Below, piece after piece: positions 23,466-32,423 of a stretch of DNA of 64,000 nt. The position numbers and the translations under genes are program-made. Location of the stretch: positions 1 through 64,000 of the forward strand of contig JBFWNV010000009.1 in the NCBI GenBank assembly GCA_050250875.1, read 5' to 3'. How positions within the stretch are numbered: the first letter of the stretch is position 1; every line of letters starts with the position of its first letter. This stretch comes from CAWAYR01 sp050250875. GTDB lineage: Bacteria; Acidobacteriota; Vicinamibacteria; Vicinamibacterales; UBA2999. Below the pieces are notes generated by a model that saw nothing but the letters and a program-made list of their open reading frames with translations, ran no database searches and was not told the origin of the DNA.

Positions 23466-24459
23466 CGTCCTCGTCACCGCCGGTTCGCGGCGGGTGCCGC
23501 TGGTGCGCGCCTTCCAGCGCGCAGTCGCCCAGCACCGCGGCGGCAACGTCGTCGTCACCGACGTCAACCCGCTGTCTCCGGCCGTGTACGCTGCCAACCG
23601 CGCCTTCCACGTGCCGCTGGCGACCGCGCCCGACTACATCGACACGATCCTGGCGATCGCCGTTGGCGAGCAGGTGTCGCTGGTGGTTCCGACCATCGAC
23701 GACGAACTGGTGCTGTTCGGCCGGGCGATGGAGCGGTTCGCGGCCAGGGGCATCCACGTCGCGGTGTCGCCGGCACCGACCTCGGTGCTGTGCGAGGACA
23801 AGCACGCCACCTGCCGCTACCTGCTCGATCGCGGCATCGCCGCCGCGCCGTCGTGGCTGCCGGCCGAGCTGCCGGCCCGCCTCGCGTTCCCGCTCTTCAT
23901 CAAGCCGCGGCGCGGGCGGGGCAGTGTCGGGGCGTTCGCGGTGCGGTCGCCGCGCGAACTCGACTTCTTCCTCGACTACGTCGCCGATCCGGTGGTGCAG
24001 GCCTACCTCGATGGCCCCGAGTTCACCATCGACATGCTGTGCGACTTCGCCGGCCAGCCGCTCAGCATCGTGCCGCGCCGCCGTGAGGTGATCCGCGCCG
24101 GCGTCACCGATCGGGGCCGCACCGTGAACGATCCGGCCCTCATCCGCGTGGCGCAGGAGTGCGCCGAGGTGCTGCAGTTCGCCGGCGCCGTGAACATCCA
24201 GTGCCGGCTGGTCGATGGCCGCCCGGTGGTGTTCGAGATCAACCCGCGGTTCTCCGGCGGCATTCCCCTGACCATCCACGCCGGCGCCGATCTGCCGCGC
24301 ATGCTCGTCGACCTCGCCGCCGGCCGCCGCGTGCCGCCGGCCATCGGCCGGTTCCGCGACGACGTCTGGATGTCGAGCTACGAGGCCTCGATTTTCGTCG
24401 AAGGCGCGCGGATCGCCCTGCCGGGCTACGTCCCCTCGCCGGTCGAGGAGGTGGCATGA
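23455..24459 (+). CDS. ATP-grasp ligase of the nonulosonate operon
   Basis: 334 residues. N-terminal pre-ATP-grasp Rossmann part (NVLVTAGSRRVPLVRAFQRA); ATP-grasp region with FPLFIKPRRGRGSVGAFAV (ATP lysine), QAYLDGPEFTIDML and metal-binding VVFEINPRFSGG. Carbamoyl-phosphate-synthetase-like ligases of this type often accompany NeuB and SpsF-like genes. It probably forms an amide or acyl bond on the sugar; the substrate is unknown. Overlaps: 11 nt upstream, 4 nt downstream. Confidence 0.85.
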   Translation: MSLNVLVTAGSRRVPLVRAFQRAVAQHRGGNVVVTDVNPLSPAVYAANRAFHVPLATAPDYIDTILAIAVGEQVSLVVPTIDDELVLFGRAMERFAARGIHVAVSPAPTSVLCEDKHATCRYLLDRGIAAAPSWLPAELPARLAFPLFIKPRRGRGSVGAFAVRSPRELDFFLDYVADPVVQAYLDGPEFTIDMLCDFAGQPLSIVPRRREVIRAGVTDRGRTVNDPALIRVAQECAEVLQFAGAVNIQCRLVDGRPVVFEINPRFSGGIPLTIHAGADLPRMLVDLAAGRRVPPAIGRFRDDVWMSSYEASIFVEGARIALPGYVPSPVEEVA

Positions 24460-25175
24460 GCGGCGGGGTGGCGATCGTGCTGCAGGCCCGCATGGGATCG
24501 TCCCGTCTGCCGGGCAAGTCGCTGGCGCCGGTCGGGGGCCGCTCGCTGCTCGCCCGCGCCGTCGAGCGGCTGCAGGCGCGGTCGGGCGTGCCGGTGGTGA
24601 TCGCGACGACGACCCTGCCGGCCGACGACCTCATCTGCGACGACGCCCGGACGCTCGGCGTCGACGTGGTGCGCGGACCGGCCGACGACGTGCTGGCGCG
24701 GTATGCCGTGGCCGTCTCGGCGCTCGGTCTGCACGCGGTCGTCCGCGCCACCGCCGACAACCCGGCCGTCGACCTCGACGCGCCGCGGCGGACGCTCGAC
24801 ATGCTGCTGCGCTCCGGCGCCGACTACGTCGTCGATCGCGGGCTGCCCGTCGGTGCGACCGTCGAGGCGATTGCGGCGCCGGCGCTGGTCCGGGCCGCCG
24901 GTCTGGCGGCGACGGCCTACGACCGCGAGCACGTCACCCCGTACATCCGCCGCGACCCGCGGGCCCGGGCGCTCGACCTGCTGGCGCCGTTGTCGCTGCG
25001 CCGACCCGATCTCCGCTTCACCGTCGACACCGCCGACGACCTGACGGCGATGCGACGCCTGTACGCCGAGGTGGGGCCGGCCGAGATGCCGGCGCCGCTC
25101 GAGTCGTTCATCCTCGCCGCCGACCGGCTCCACGCCCGGCCGATGGCGGCCCACCTCGGAGTCGATGCGCGATGA
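24456..25175 (+). CDS. SpsF-like sugar nucleotidyltransferase (probable CMP activation)
   Basis: 239 residues. The nucleotidyltransferase start VAIVLQARMGSSRLPGKSLA is the SpsF/GlmU-like cytidylyltransferase signature, followed by DDVLARYAVAVSALG and VRATADNPAVDLD. The C-terminal SLRRPDLRFTVDTADDLTAM is also family-typical. In this operon it most likely makes the CMP-nonulosonate used by the flagellin transferase. The family is distinct from classical NeuA/PseF. It overlaps the ATP-grasp gene and motA by 4 nt each. Confidence 0.85.
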   Translation: MSGGVAIVLQARMGSSRLPGKSLAPVGGRSLLARAVERLQARSGVPVVIATTTLPADDLICDDARTLGVDVVRGPADDVLARYAVAVSALGLHAVVRATADNPAVDLDAPRRTLDMLLRSGADYVVDRGLPVGATVEAIAAPALVRAAGLAATAYDREHVTPYIRRDPRARALDLLAPLSLRRPDLRFTVDTADDLTAMRRLYAEVGPAEMPAPLESFILAADRLHARPMAAHLGVDAR

Positions 25176-25984
25176 GCACCACATCCCGCCGCGCGCGCGG
25201 CGTGCTGTTCCTGTTGAGCCTGCCGCTGATGGCCGGCCTGGTGGTGGCGGCCCAGCTGCTCGAGGGCGGCCGGCTCGGCCTGCTGCTCCAGCCGGCGGCG
25301 GCGCTCGTCGTCTTCGGCGGCACGCTGGCGGCCGTCGCCTTCAGCTTCCCGCCGTCGCTGCTGCGCCGCACCTGGAAGGCGCTGCGGCGGGCGTTCGGGG
25401 CGCCGCCCGAGTCGGAGGAAGCCCTGCTCGTCCGGATGGGCGAGTACGCCACCCGGGCTCGCGCTCGCGGCGCGCTGTCGCTCGAGTCCGAGGTCGAGGG
25501 CACCGGCGATCCGTTCCTGAGCCGGGCCATCTCGCTGGTCGTCGACGGCACGTCGCCGGCGGACGTGCGGCACACCCTCAAGGCGTTCAGTCAGGCGCGC
25601 GAGGAAGCCGATGCCGAGTGTGCGCACGTGCTGGAGGCCGCGGCCGGCTACGCGCCGACGCTGGGCATCCTCGGTGCCGTGCTCGGCCTGATGCAGGCGA
25701 TGGAGCACCTGGCCGCGCCGGCCGAGGTCGGCCCGGCCATCGCCGTGGCCTTCGTCGCCACGATCTACGGCGTCGGATCGGCCAATCTGATCTTCCTGCC
25801 GCTGGCGACCCGTCTGCGCGGCATGAGCCGGGCGGCGGCGATCAGCCGCGACATCGTGATCGAAGGCGCCGTGGCCATTCAGCAGGGGCTGCATCCGCGC
25901 CTGGTCGATGGCCACCTGCGCAGCCTGCTCTCGGCCTGGCATCCGGTGCCGGCGCGTCGCCCCGCCGCCGTGGTGAAGCACTGA
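25172..25984 (+). CDS. motA: MotA/PomA-type stator protein embedded in the glycan operon
   Basis: 270 residues, four membrane segments: two near the N-terminus (LFLLSLPLMAGLVVAAQLL; LVVFGGTLAAVAFSF) and two after the cytoplasmic loop. Segment 3 is AAGYAPTLGILGAVLGLMQA and segment 4 is AIAVAFVATIYGVGSANLIF. The pattern PTLGILG..LGL with VGPAIAVAF..TIYG..SAN resembles PomA/MotP (sodium-type) more than the MotA at 43010. It starts 4 nt inside the nucleotidyltransferase and is followed by its partner motB. Ion specificity is inference. Confidence 0.9.
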   Translation: MSTTSRRARGVLFLLSLPLMAGLVVAAQLLEGGRLGLLLQPAAALVVFGGTLAAVAFSFPPSLLRRTWKALRRAFGAPPESEEALLVRMGEYATRARARGALSLESEVEGTGDPFLSRAISLVVDGTSPADVRHTLKAFSQAREEADAECAHVLEAAAGYAPTLGILGAVLGLMQAMEHLAAPAEVGPAIAVAFVATIYGVGSANLIFLPLATRLRGMSRAAAISRDIVIEGAVAIQQGLHPRLVDGHLRSLLSAWHPVPARRPAAVVKH

Positions 25985-26667
25985 TGACGCCCCGGCCGTC
26001 CGTGTCCCGCGATCGGTGGCTCGTCTCGTACGCCGACTTCATGACGCTGTTGTGCGCGTTCTTCACCACGCTGTACGCGTCGTCGCTGGTGTCGGCCGCC
26101 AAGGTGGCGCCGGTGCCGACGCCGGTCGTGGAACAGCCGCCGGCGCTGGTCGTGCCGGCCGCGCCGCGCGTCGATCCGCTGGCCGCGCTGCGCGCCCGGC
26201 TCACCGCCGCGCTCGACGACGAGATCGTGGCCGGCCGCCTGCAGCTCGTCGACGATCGCCGCGGGCTGGTCGTCGAAGTGCCGGAGGCGGCGGCGTTCGC
26301 GCCCGGCCAGGCGACCCTGACGCCGACCGCGCGGGCGATGATGCGCCGCGTCGGCGCCGCGATCGCCGATCTGCCGCACGCCGTGCGCGTCGAGGGCCAC
26401 ACCGACGACGCGCCGATCAGCACCGCCCGCTTCGCCTCGAACTGGGAGCTGTCGACGGCCCGGGCCACCGACGTCGTGGCGCTGTTCGTCGCCGAGTCGG
26501 GCATCGCCGCGGTGCGGCTGTCGGCCGCCGGCTACGGCGAGCATCGGCCGCGCGCGGCGAACGACACCGCCGCCGGGCGCCTGCGCAACCGGCGGGTCGA
26601 CATCGTGATCCTGAATCCGGCGACCGCGGCGAGCGAAGAGCCGGCCGGCGGGGAGGCGGCGCGATGA
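25984..26667 (+). CDS. motB: MotB/PomB-type stator protein embedded in the glycan operon
   Basis: 227 residues. One membrane segment with the ion-binding aspartate D18 in RWLVSYADFMTLLCAFF, a short Pro/Val linker, and an OmpA-like peptidoglycan-binding domain (VRVEGHTDDAPISTARFASN, then RATDVVALFV and AAGYGEHRP). It is shorter than the second MotB (302 residues). It forms the stator with the preceding MotA (ATG in TGATG overlap). Confidence 0.92.
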   Translation: MTPRPSVSRDRWLVSYADFMTLLCAFFTTLYASSLVSAAKVAPVPTPVVEQPPALVVPAAPRVDPLAALRARLTAALDDEIVAGRLQLVDDRRGLVVEVPEAAAFAPGQATLTPTARAMMRRVGAAIADLPHAVRVEGHTDDAPISTARFASNWELSTARATDVVALFVAESGIAAVRLSAAGYGEHRPRAANDTAAGRLRNRRVDIVILNPATAASEEPAGGEAAR

Positions 26668-27809
26668 GCGTCCCGTTCACGGCCGCCGAGCTGCAGACGC
26701 TGCTGGGCCGGCCGGTGCGCCAGGTGCTGACCGCCGTCGATCGGCGGGCCTTCCGCGACCGCCGCGTGCTCATCACCGGGGCCGGCGGCTCGGTGGGGTC
26801 GGCGCTGGCCCGCGAGATCGCCGCCTGCCGGCCCGCGGCCCTGACGCTGGTCGATCACTCGGAGCATCACCTGTTCGAGATCGGCCGGGCCCTGGAGGCC
26901 GCCGCACCCGGCGTCGCTGTGGAACTGCAGCTGGCCGACATCACTCGACCGGCGCTCGTGCAGCGGGTCTGGCGGGCCGCCGCCCCCGAGGTCGTGTTCC
27001 ATGCCGCCGCCTACAAGCACGTCGCGATGCTCGAACGTGACGTGTGCGCCGCCGTCGCCGCGAACGTGCTCGGCACGGCGCAGGTGGCCTGGGCGACGCG
27101 GGCGGCCGCGGCGCGGCTGGTGCTCGTGTCGTCCGACAAGGCCGCCGACCCCCGCTCGGTGATGGGCGCCACCAAGCGCCTCGCCGAGCTCGTCGTGCTG
27201 GCCGCCGCCGCCGACCGCTTCCGGCCGATCGTCGTGCGATTCGGGAACGTGCTCGGCAGCAGCGGCAGCCTGCTGACCATCCTGCGGGACCGCATCCGCC
27301 AGGGTCAGCCACTGCCGATCACCGACCCGCTGGCGACCCGCTACTTCATGACCGCGGGCGAGGCCGTGTCGCTGGTCATGAAGGCCGACCTGCTGGCCCG
27401 GCGGCCGGAGATCTACTGGCTCGACATGGGCGCCCCGGTGACCATCGGCGACGTGGCGGCGCGGCTGCTCGCGCTCGAAGCGCGCGCCGGGTACCCGCCG
27501 GTGCCGATGCAGATCATCGGCCTGCGGCCTGGCGAGAAGCAGCGCGAGGAGCTGACCGCGCAGGGGCTGCGCCTGATGGCCACCTCGCACCGCCGTCTCT
27601 GGGTGGCGCGGCAGCGCGCCGCCGATCTCGGTGCGGTGCGCCGGGTGATCGATCGCCTGCGGCCGGCCGTGGAGGAGGGCGACGCGCGGCTCGTGCTCGA
27701 CCTGCTGGTCGCCGCGGTGCCCGGCTACGTACCCAGTGACGCCGCCGGCCTCGCCGCCACCCGGCAGAGCACCTCGATCCGGAGCGCGGCGCTGTCGCAA
27801 TCAGCCTAG
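26664..27809 (+). CDS. UDP-N-acetylglucosamine 4,6-dehydratase-like enzyme (soluble CapD/PglF type)
   Basis: 381 residues, no membrane domain. NAD motif VLITGAGGSVGSALAREIA; active-site region HAAAYKHVAML, VSSDKAADPRSVMGATKRLA and RFGNVLGSSGSLL; the tail GLRPGEKQREEL is family-typical. The MGATKR version (Met where short-chain enzymes have Tyr) is that of CapD/WbpM/PglF rather than PseB. It would make the 4-keto-6-deoxy sugar that feeds the aminotransferase in the same operon. It overlaps motB by 4 nt, so the sugar operon resumes directly after the stator pair. Confidence 0.88.
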   Translation: MSVPFTAAELQTLLGRPVRQVLTAVDRRAFRDRRVLITGAGGSVGSALAREIAACRPAALTLVDHSEHHLFEIGRALEAAAPGVAVELQLADITRPALVQRVWRAAAPEVVFHAAAYKHVAMLERDVCAAVAANVLGTAQVAWATRAAAARLVLVSSDKAADPRSVMGATKRLAELVVLAAAADRFRPIVVRFGNVLGSSGSLLTILRDRIRQGQPLPITDPLATRYFMTAGEAVSLVMKADLLARRPEIYWLDMGAPVTIGDVAARLLALEARAGYPPVPMQIIGLRPGEKQREELTAQGLRLMATSHRRLWVARQRAADLGAVRRVIDRLRPAVEEGDARLVLDLLVAAVPGYVPSDAAGLAATRQSTSIRSAALSQSA

Positions 27810-27825
27810 GCGAGCGGAGTCTGTC

Positions 27826-28944
27826 GTGCGGATTCTCCATCTGACCTCGTTCGTGCAGGGCGGCGCCGGCCAGGCCCTGACCGAGCTGGCCCTGGGCCAG
27901 CGTCGCGCCGGGCACGCCGTGTCGATCGTCACCTCCAGCACGGCCGCGCCCTCCGGCGCCAATGTTCCGGAACTGCTGGCGCGCCTGGCGCTGGGCGGTG
28001 TCGAGGTCCATCTCGTCGACTCGCTGGCGGCCCGCCAGACCGGGCCGAATGCCGACGTGGTGCAGTTCATCCACGACCAGCTCGGCACGGCGGCGTCGTT
28101 CGACGTGCTGCACACCCACGGCACGGTGCCGAGCGTGATCGCCATCGCCGCGAGCCGCAAGGTGACGTCGCGGGTGCCGATCCTGCAGACGACCCACGAG
28201 TGGCGGGTCGGACGCGCCCACGCCGCGCCGCGCAGCTACGACCTCGAGGTGATGAACCTGGTCGATCGGGCGGTCGTCCCGACCTGGTCGGTGGCCGACC
28301 ACTTCGCCGCGCACGGCGTCGTGCGGCGGCAGCTGGCGGTGGTGCCCTACGGGGTGCGGACGGAACCGCCGACCGCCCCGGGCGATGCCCTGCAGGGCGA
28401 CATGCACGACTGGCGGGCGGCCGGCGGCGCCGTGCTCTGCTACGTCGGCGCCCCGGGTTCGACCCACGACGAGCGTCTGCTGAGCCAGGCCCTGCCGTTC
28501 ATCGATCCCGGCCTGAAGCTGCTGTGCGTGCTGTTCGGTCCCTCGTCGGTGCCGGCGGGGATGCTCGAGACCGACGCGGTGCGGGTGATCGCGGCCGGGG
28601 CCGGCCGGCCCGTTCGCCAGTATCTGCACGACGCCGACTTCCTCGTCCTGCCCTCGGGCGACGGCGATCAGCCGCTGGCCGTGCTCGAAGCGTTCTGCGA
28701 TCAGGTGCCGGTGGTCGCCAGCCGCGTGCCGGAACTCACCGAGTTCATCGACGAGGGACAGACCGGGTGGCTGTTCGACCCCGCCGATCCCAAGGCGCTC
28801 GCCGAGACGCTCGCCACCGCCCGCCGGGCGGCACCTCACGCCGTGCGGTCGCTGTGCCAGCGGGCGAGGGTGCTCTACCAGTCGGAGTTCACGGTCGATC
28901 GGATGGTGAGCGGCTACATGCGGGAGTACGCCCGGCTGGCGTGA
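27826..28944 (+). CDS. GT4-family glycosyltransferase
   Basis: 372 residues from GTG. GT-B fold: N-terminal RILHLTSFVQGGAGQALTEL, then FDVLHTHGTVPSVIA; C-terminal donor domain with DADFLVLPSGDGDQPLAVLE, then AFCDQVPVVASRVPEL and GWLFDPADP. The E(x)7-like region (PLAVLEAF) is near-canonical. It probably adds a sugar to a surface or flagellar glycan; donor unknown. It follows the dehydratase by 16 nt. Confidence 0.88.
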   Translation: MRILHLTSFVQGGAGQALTELALGQRRAGHAVSIVTSSTAAPSGANVPELLARLALGGVEVHLVDSLAARQTGPNADVVQFIHDQLGTAASFDVLHTHGTVPSVIAIAASRKVTSRVPILQTTHEWRVGRAHAAPRSYDLEVMNLVDRAVVPTWSVADHFAAHGVVRRQLAVVPYGVRTEPPTAPGDALQGDMHDWRAAGGAVLCYVGAPGSTHDERLLSQALPFIDPGLKLLCVLFGPSSVPAGMLETDAVRVIAAGAGRPVRQYLHDADFLVLPSGDGDQPLAVLEAFCDQVPVVASRVPELTEFIDEGQTGWLFDPADPKALAETLATARRAAPHAVRSLCQRARVLYQSEFTVDRMVSGYMREYARLA

Positions 28945-29051
28945 GCGTGAGGGCTGTCGGGATTCCGACGCTCGGGCGCAGCGGGCGCCGGCCGGCTGGC
29001 GCTCCGACCGGTTCGCACGAGGAAACCGGGCAATTCGCCGGACCTCCGGCC

Positions 29052-29067
29052 CGGCACGCGGGTTGCT
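29052..29067 (+). promoter_or_regulatory. Sigma-54-type promoter
   Basis: CGGCACG-N4-TTGCT: 15 of 16 positions fit the RpoN -24/-12 consensus (only the first T is C), with a full TTGCT block. Predicted transcription start is about 29078. This argues that the gene downstream begins at ATG 29161, not at ATG 29080. Confidence 0.6.
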
Positions 29068-29160
29068 CCGTGGCGCCCCATGACCGCTCGCCTCCTCCCG
29101 CTGCCGGCGCTGCCGGCCGACCGTCAGCTTGGCCCGCACGCCGTGCCGGCGGGCGCGACG

Positions 29161-30729
29161 ATGTCCGTCGCGCTCTTCAACGATCCGGCCGACCGCGGCG
29201 ACATCGCCAGCCAGGCGGTCTCGCAGGGCGTTCGGCGCCTTCTGCGCCGGCGTGGCGCGGTCGTGCGTTCGGCGGCGTATCGCGGTGACTGGCAGTCGCT
29301 GAGCGTCGAGGCCACCGGCCTGGTCGTGCCGGCGCCGATGCAGGCCGAGCTGCGCGACCTGTTCCAGGAGGTGGATGCGGTGGTCGTCGCCGCCGGACGA
29401 TCGCTGTGCGGCGGCCGCGGCCGGCACCTGCTCGCGGTGCTCGCCGCGGCGCAGCGCGCCGGGCTGCCGACGTTCCTCGTCAACACCATCCTCGACCGTA
29501 TGCCCGAGGGCGACGGCCGCACCGTGCTCGCCGCGTTGAGCGACTGCACCGTGCCCGACGCCGCCACCGGGCGCCTGCTGCGGGCCCACGGCATCGCGCA
29601 CCGGGAGGTGCCCGATGCGATCTTCGCCGCCGAGTTCCTCGAGACGCCGACGCACGACCTGCGCGACCATCTCGTGCTGTTCGACCTCGATCCGCTGGCG
29701 CTGGCGCTGGCGAGTGCCGAGGTGCGCGCGCTGCGCGCCGCCTGGGGCGGCCCGATCCGCGAGTACACCGACGCCGAGCCGATGCGGGCGCTCGAGTGGC
29801 GCCACACGATCGCCAACCTGCGGACCGCTGCGGCGGTGGTCTGCGGCAGCCACCATGCCGCCTGCCTGGCCATGGCCGCCGGCGTGCCGTTCGTCCGGCT
29901 CGACGCCGCCGAGCTGCCCCAGGTCGACGGGCACGGCCGTCCCGATCAGTACCCGGCGGCCGCCGCCGATCCGTCACGCCCGCTCGTTGAGCGGGTCGCC
30001 GCCGCGCGCGCCGAGGTCGAGTGGTTCTCGGCGATGGGTGCGGCGTGCGAGTACCTGCTGCCGCTCTCCACGTTCGCGTCCCTGGTGCCCGGCCTGGCAC
30101 CGGTGGTCCGTCCCGTCCGCGCCGGCGGGACGAACGACGACGCGATCGACGCGGTGCGCCGGACGACGCCGGTGGGCGGCAGCGTGCTGCACGCCGGTGC
30201 CGGAACGGGGCGTCTCGTCGAGGCCCTGGCCGCGTCCGGCTACCGCGCCTGGGGCACCGATGCGGCGTGGCGGCTCGCGCATCCCGACCGCCAGCGCTAC
30301 TCGATCGGCACGCCGTGGGCCCTGCCGTTCGCCGACCACGTCTTCTCGACGGTCGTCATCTCCGCCGGCTGGCTGGATCATCTCGAACTCGACGACCTCG
30401 ACGCCGCGCTCGCCGAGGTGGCCAGAGTGGCGCGCGAGACGGTCGTCCTCGAGGTGTCGGGCCGGGCGCTGCGCGCCCGCCGTGCCGTCGACGGCGAGCG
30501 GCGTGAGACGTGGTGGGAGGAGCGGCTCGACCTGCACGGCTTCCGGGCGCCGCTCGCCAGCGGACCGATTGCCCTCGGGCCGCGGACGCTGCTGGTGATG
30601 CAGGCCTCGACGGCGGTGTGCGGCGGCTGCGGCCGGGCGGCCGCCCGCCCGCCGCGCCGCCACGACGACCAGCCGTCGGCCGCCGTCGTGGGTCTGGTCG
30701 CGGCGCGGGGCTCGGCGACGCGGCGCTGA
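29161..30729 (+). CDS. Two-domain protein: pyruvyltransferase-like N-half and SAM methyltransferase C-half
   Basis: 522 residues from ATG 29161. ATG 29080 would add a 27-residue Pro/Ala stretch and would be leaderless behind the sigma-54 element, so the shorter form is preferred. The N-half (SVALFNDPADRGDIASQAVS, VCGSHHAACLAMAAGVPFVR) resembles the polysaccharide pyruvyl transferase/GT-B fold. The C-half (about residues 335-470) is a class I methyltransferase: VLHAGAGTGRLVEALAASGY, WALPFADHVFSTVVIS. Likely decorates a glycan; both activities are inferred. A Cys pair (CGGCG) lies near the end. Confidence 0.7.
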   Translation: MSVALFNDPADRGDIASQAVSQGVRRLLRRRGAVVRSAAYRGDWQSLSVEATGLVVPAPMQAELRDLFQEVDAVVVAAGRSLCGGRGRHLLAVLAAAQRAGLPTFLVNTILDRMPEGDGRTVLAALSDCTVPDAATGRLLRAHGIAHREVPDAIFAAEFLETPTHDLRDHLVLFDLDPLALALASAEVRALRAAWGGPIREYTDAEPMRALEWRHTIANLRTAAAVVCGSHHAACLAMAAGVPFVRLDAAELPQVDGHGRPDQYPAAAADPSRPLVERVAAARAEVEWFSAMGAACEYLLPLSTFASLVPGLAPVVRPVRAGGTNDDAIDAVRRTTPVGGSVLHAGAGTGRLVEALAASGYRAWGTDAAWRLAHPDRQRYSIGTPWALPFADHVFSTVVISAGWLDHLELDDLDAALAEVARVARETVVLEVSGRALRARRAVDGERRETWWEERLDLHGFRAPLASGPIALGPRTLLVMQASTAVCGGCGRAAARPPRRHDDQPSAAVVGLVAARGSATRR

Positions 30730-30865
30730 GGGGCGGGGGCGGCGTCGGCGGCTCGGCGCGGCGTCGGCCGGCCGACAGGGCGGGCCGCGCCGGCGCGCGG
30801 TTCGGCGCGGATTTGCCGCCTCGGGCGGGGCGCGGCGGCGGCATCGCCGTTGCACTGCGTTCCGC

Positions 30866-32283
30866 GTGCACGAGCTCGACCCACTGACCGGGCTGCCGAA
30901 TCGGCTCGGCCTGTCCTCACGTCTCGACCATGCCATCGCGGTGGCCCGGCGCGAGGGCGGGTCAGCGGCCGTGCTCTTCATCGACATCGACGGCCTCAAG
31001 GCGGTCAACGACGGACACGGACACGCCGCCGGCGACGCCGTGCTGCGCGAGATCGCCGCCCGCCTCCGCGCCCGCCTGCGCGATACCGACACCGTGGCCC
31101 GGCTTGGCGGCGACGAGTTCGTCGTCGTGGCCGAGCGGATGGGCGACGCGCGGCAGGCCTCCATGCTGGCCCGGAAGCTCCTCGGCGTCATTGCCGACCC
31201 GATCGCGGTCGGCGACGAGACGCTCGGCGTCACGGCCAGCATCGGCATCAGTCTGTGTCCGGAAGACGGCCAGCAGGGCGACGCGTTGATCGCCGCCGCC
31301 GACGCGGCGATGTACGAGGCCAAGCGCGGCGGCAAGGACGCGTTCCGCTACTTCTCGCGACGCATGCACGAGGCGGCGCGCGCGCGCCTGGCGCTCGAGG
31401 ACGCGTTGCGGAGCGGCCTCGACCGCGGCGAACTCGAATGTCAGTACCAGCCCGAGTGGGACGTCGCCCTCGACCGCCTGTCGGGGTGCGTCGCGCAGTT
31501 GCGCTGGCGTCGGCCGGGCCTGGGCGTCACGCTCCCCGAGGACGTCCTCGCGATCGCCGACCAGGGCCAGCTGAGTGCGCCGGTGGCGCGCTGGATGGTG
31601 GCGAGAGTCTGCACCGACGCTGCCCGGCTGCGGGCCGCCGGCGCGGCGGTGCCGCTCGGCCTGCGGCTCACGGCGCGGCAGGTCGGCAATCGCGGACTGG
31701 CCGGCGACCTGAGTCGTGAACTCGGCCGTCACGGGCTTCCTGGCGGCGCCGTTCGTGTCGAGATCGCCGACGGCGGCGCGGCGCTGCCGACGCGCGACAT
31801 GTCGGCGTCGTTGCGCGAGCTGCACGCGCTCGGCGTGCCGGTCGCCCTCGCCGGCTTCGGCGCAGGGGTGTCGGCCATCGGCAGCCTGACGGCCGGGCCG
31901 GTCACGGCGGTGATCCTCGCGCCGGCACTCGTGACGGCCGCGGCGGACGATCGGAGGCTGCGGCTGTCGAGGCGATCGTGGCGATGAGCCGACCGCTCGG
32001 CGTCGGGGTGATTGTCGACGGCGTGGACGAGGCCGGCGCTGCCCGGCGTCTGGCGGCGATCGGGGTTCACGTGATGCGCGGTGAGTGTCTGGCCCCGACC
32101 GCACCGTTGCCCGAGGTCGTCGCGGCGCATGCCGATCGGGCGGTTCCGTGTGTACGCCTCGACGGGTTGGCAGGCCGGGTGTGGACGGGGCGCGGGTGGC
32201 GGGCGCGCGCTGTCTTGGACCGGGGAGTGGACGGCACGTCCGGAGACAGAATGCGTCGGACGTCCTACTCATCCGCCGCGTGA
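30866..32283 (+). pseudogene. GGDEF-EAL protein split by an apparent frameshift, EAL degenerate
   Basis: The first frame (30866-31987, GTG start) holds a complete GGDEF domain: DPLTGLPNRLGLSSR, RLGGDEFVVVAERMG, with an RDTD inhibitory site five residues before GGDEF. Then an EAL-type domain begins (ECQYQPEWDVALDRLSG), but EAL itself reads VAQ, so hydrolysis is unlikely. The frame stops in the middle of the barrel. Its continuation, VEAIVAMSRPLGVGVIVDGV, then AAIGVHVMRGECLAPTAPLP, lies in the -1 frame and ends at 32283. Cyclase activity may survive in the first fragment. There is no sensor domain. Confidence 0.65.
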
Positions 32284-32423
32284 CGAGCGAACGCCGGCGC
32301 GACAGTCCAGACCATGGGCGAAAGGCGGGGGCCTGTTTACGGCGCGAAGGCGACGCCGTCCGCGTTCTACGGCGGATTCGGCCGGACACAGGTCGGAGCC
32401 GCGGTCCGTGCTGAGACGAGTGA

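Noticed and set aside
27514..29934. 806-residue open frame on the minus strand
   Set aside because: Antisense to clear genes (dehydratase end, GT4, fusion protein); His/Arg/Gly-rich shadow frame typical of high GC, no domain seen.
30730..30865. GC-rich stretch before the GGDEF gene as a terminator or promoter
   Set aside because: Many overlapping GC palindromes are possible but none with a T-run; no clear -35/-10 or -24/-12 pair.
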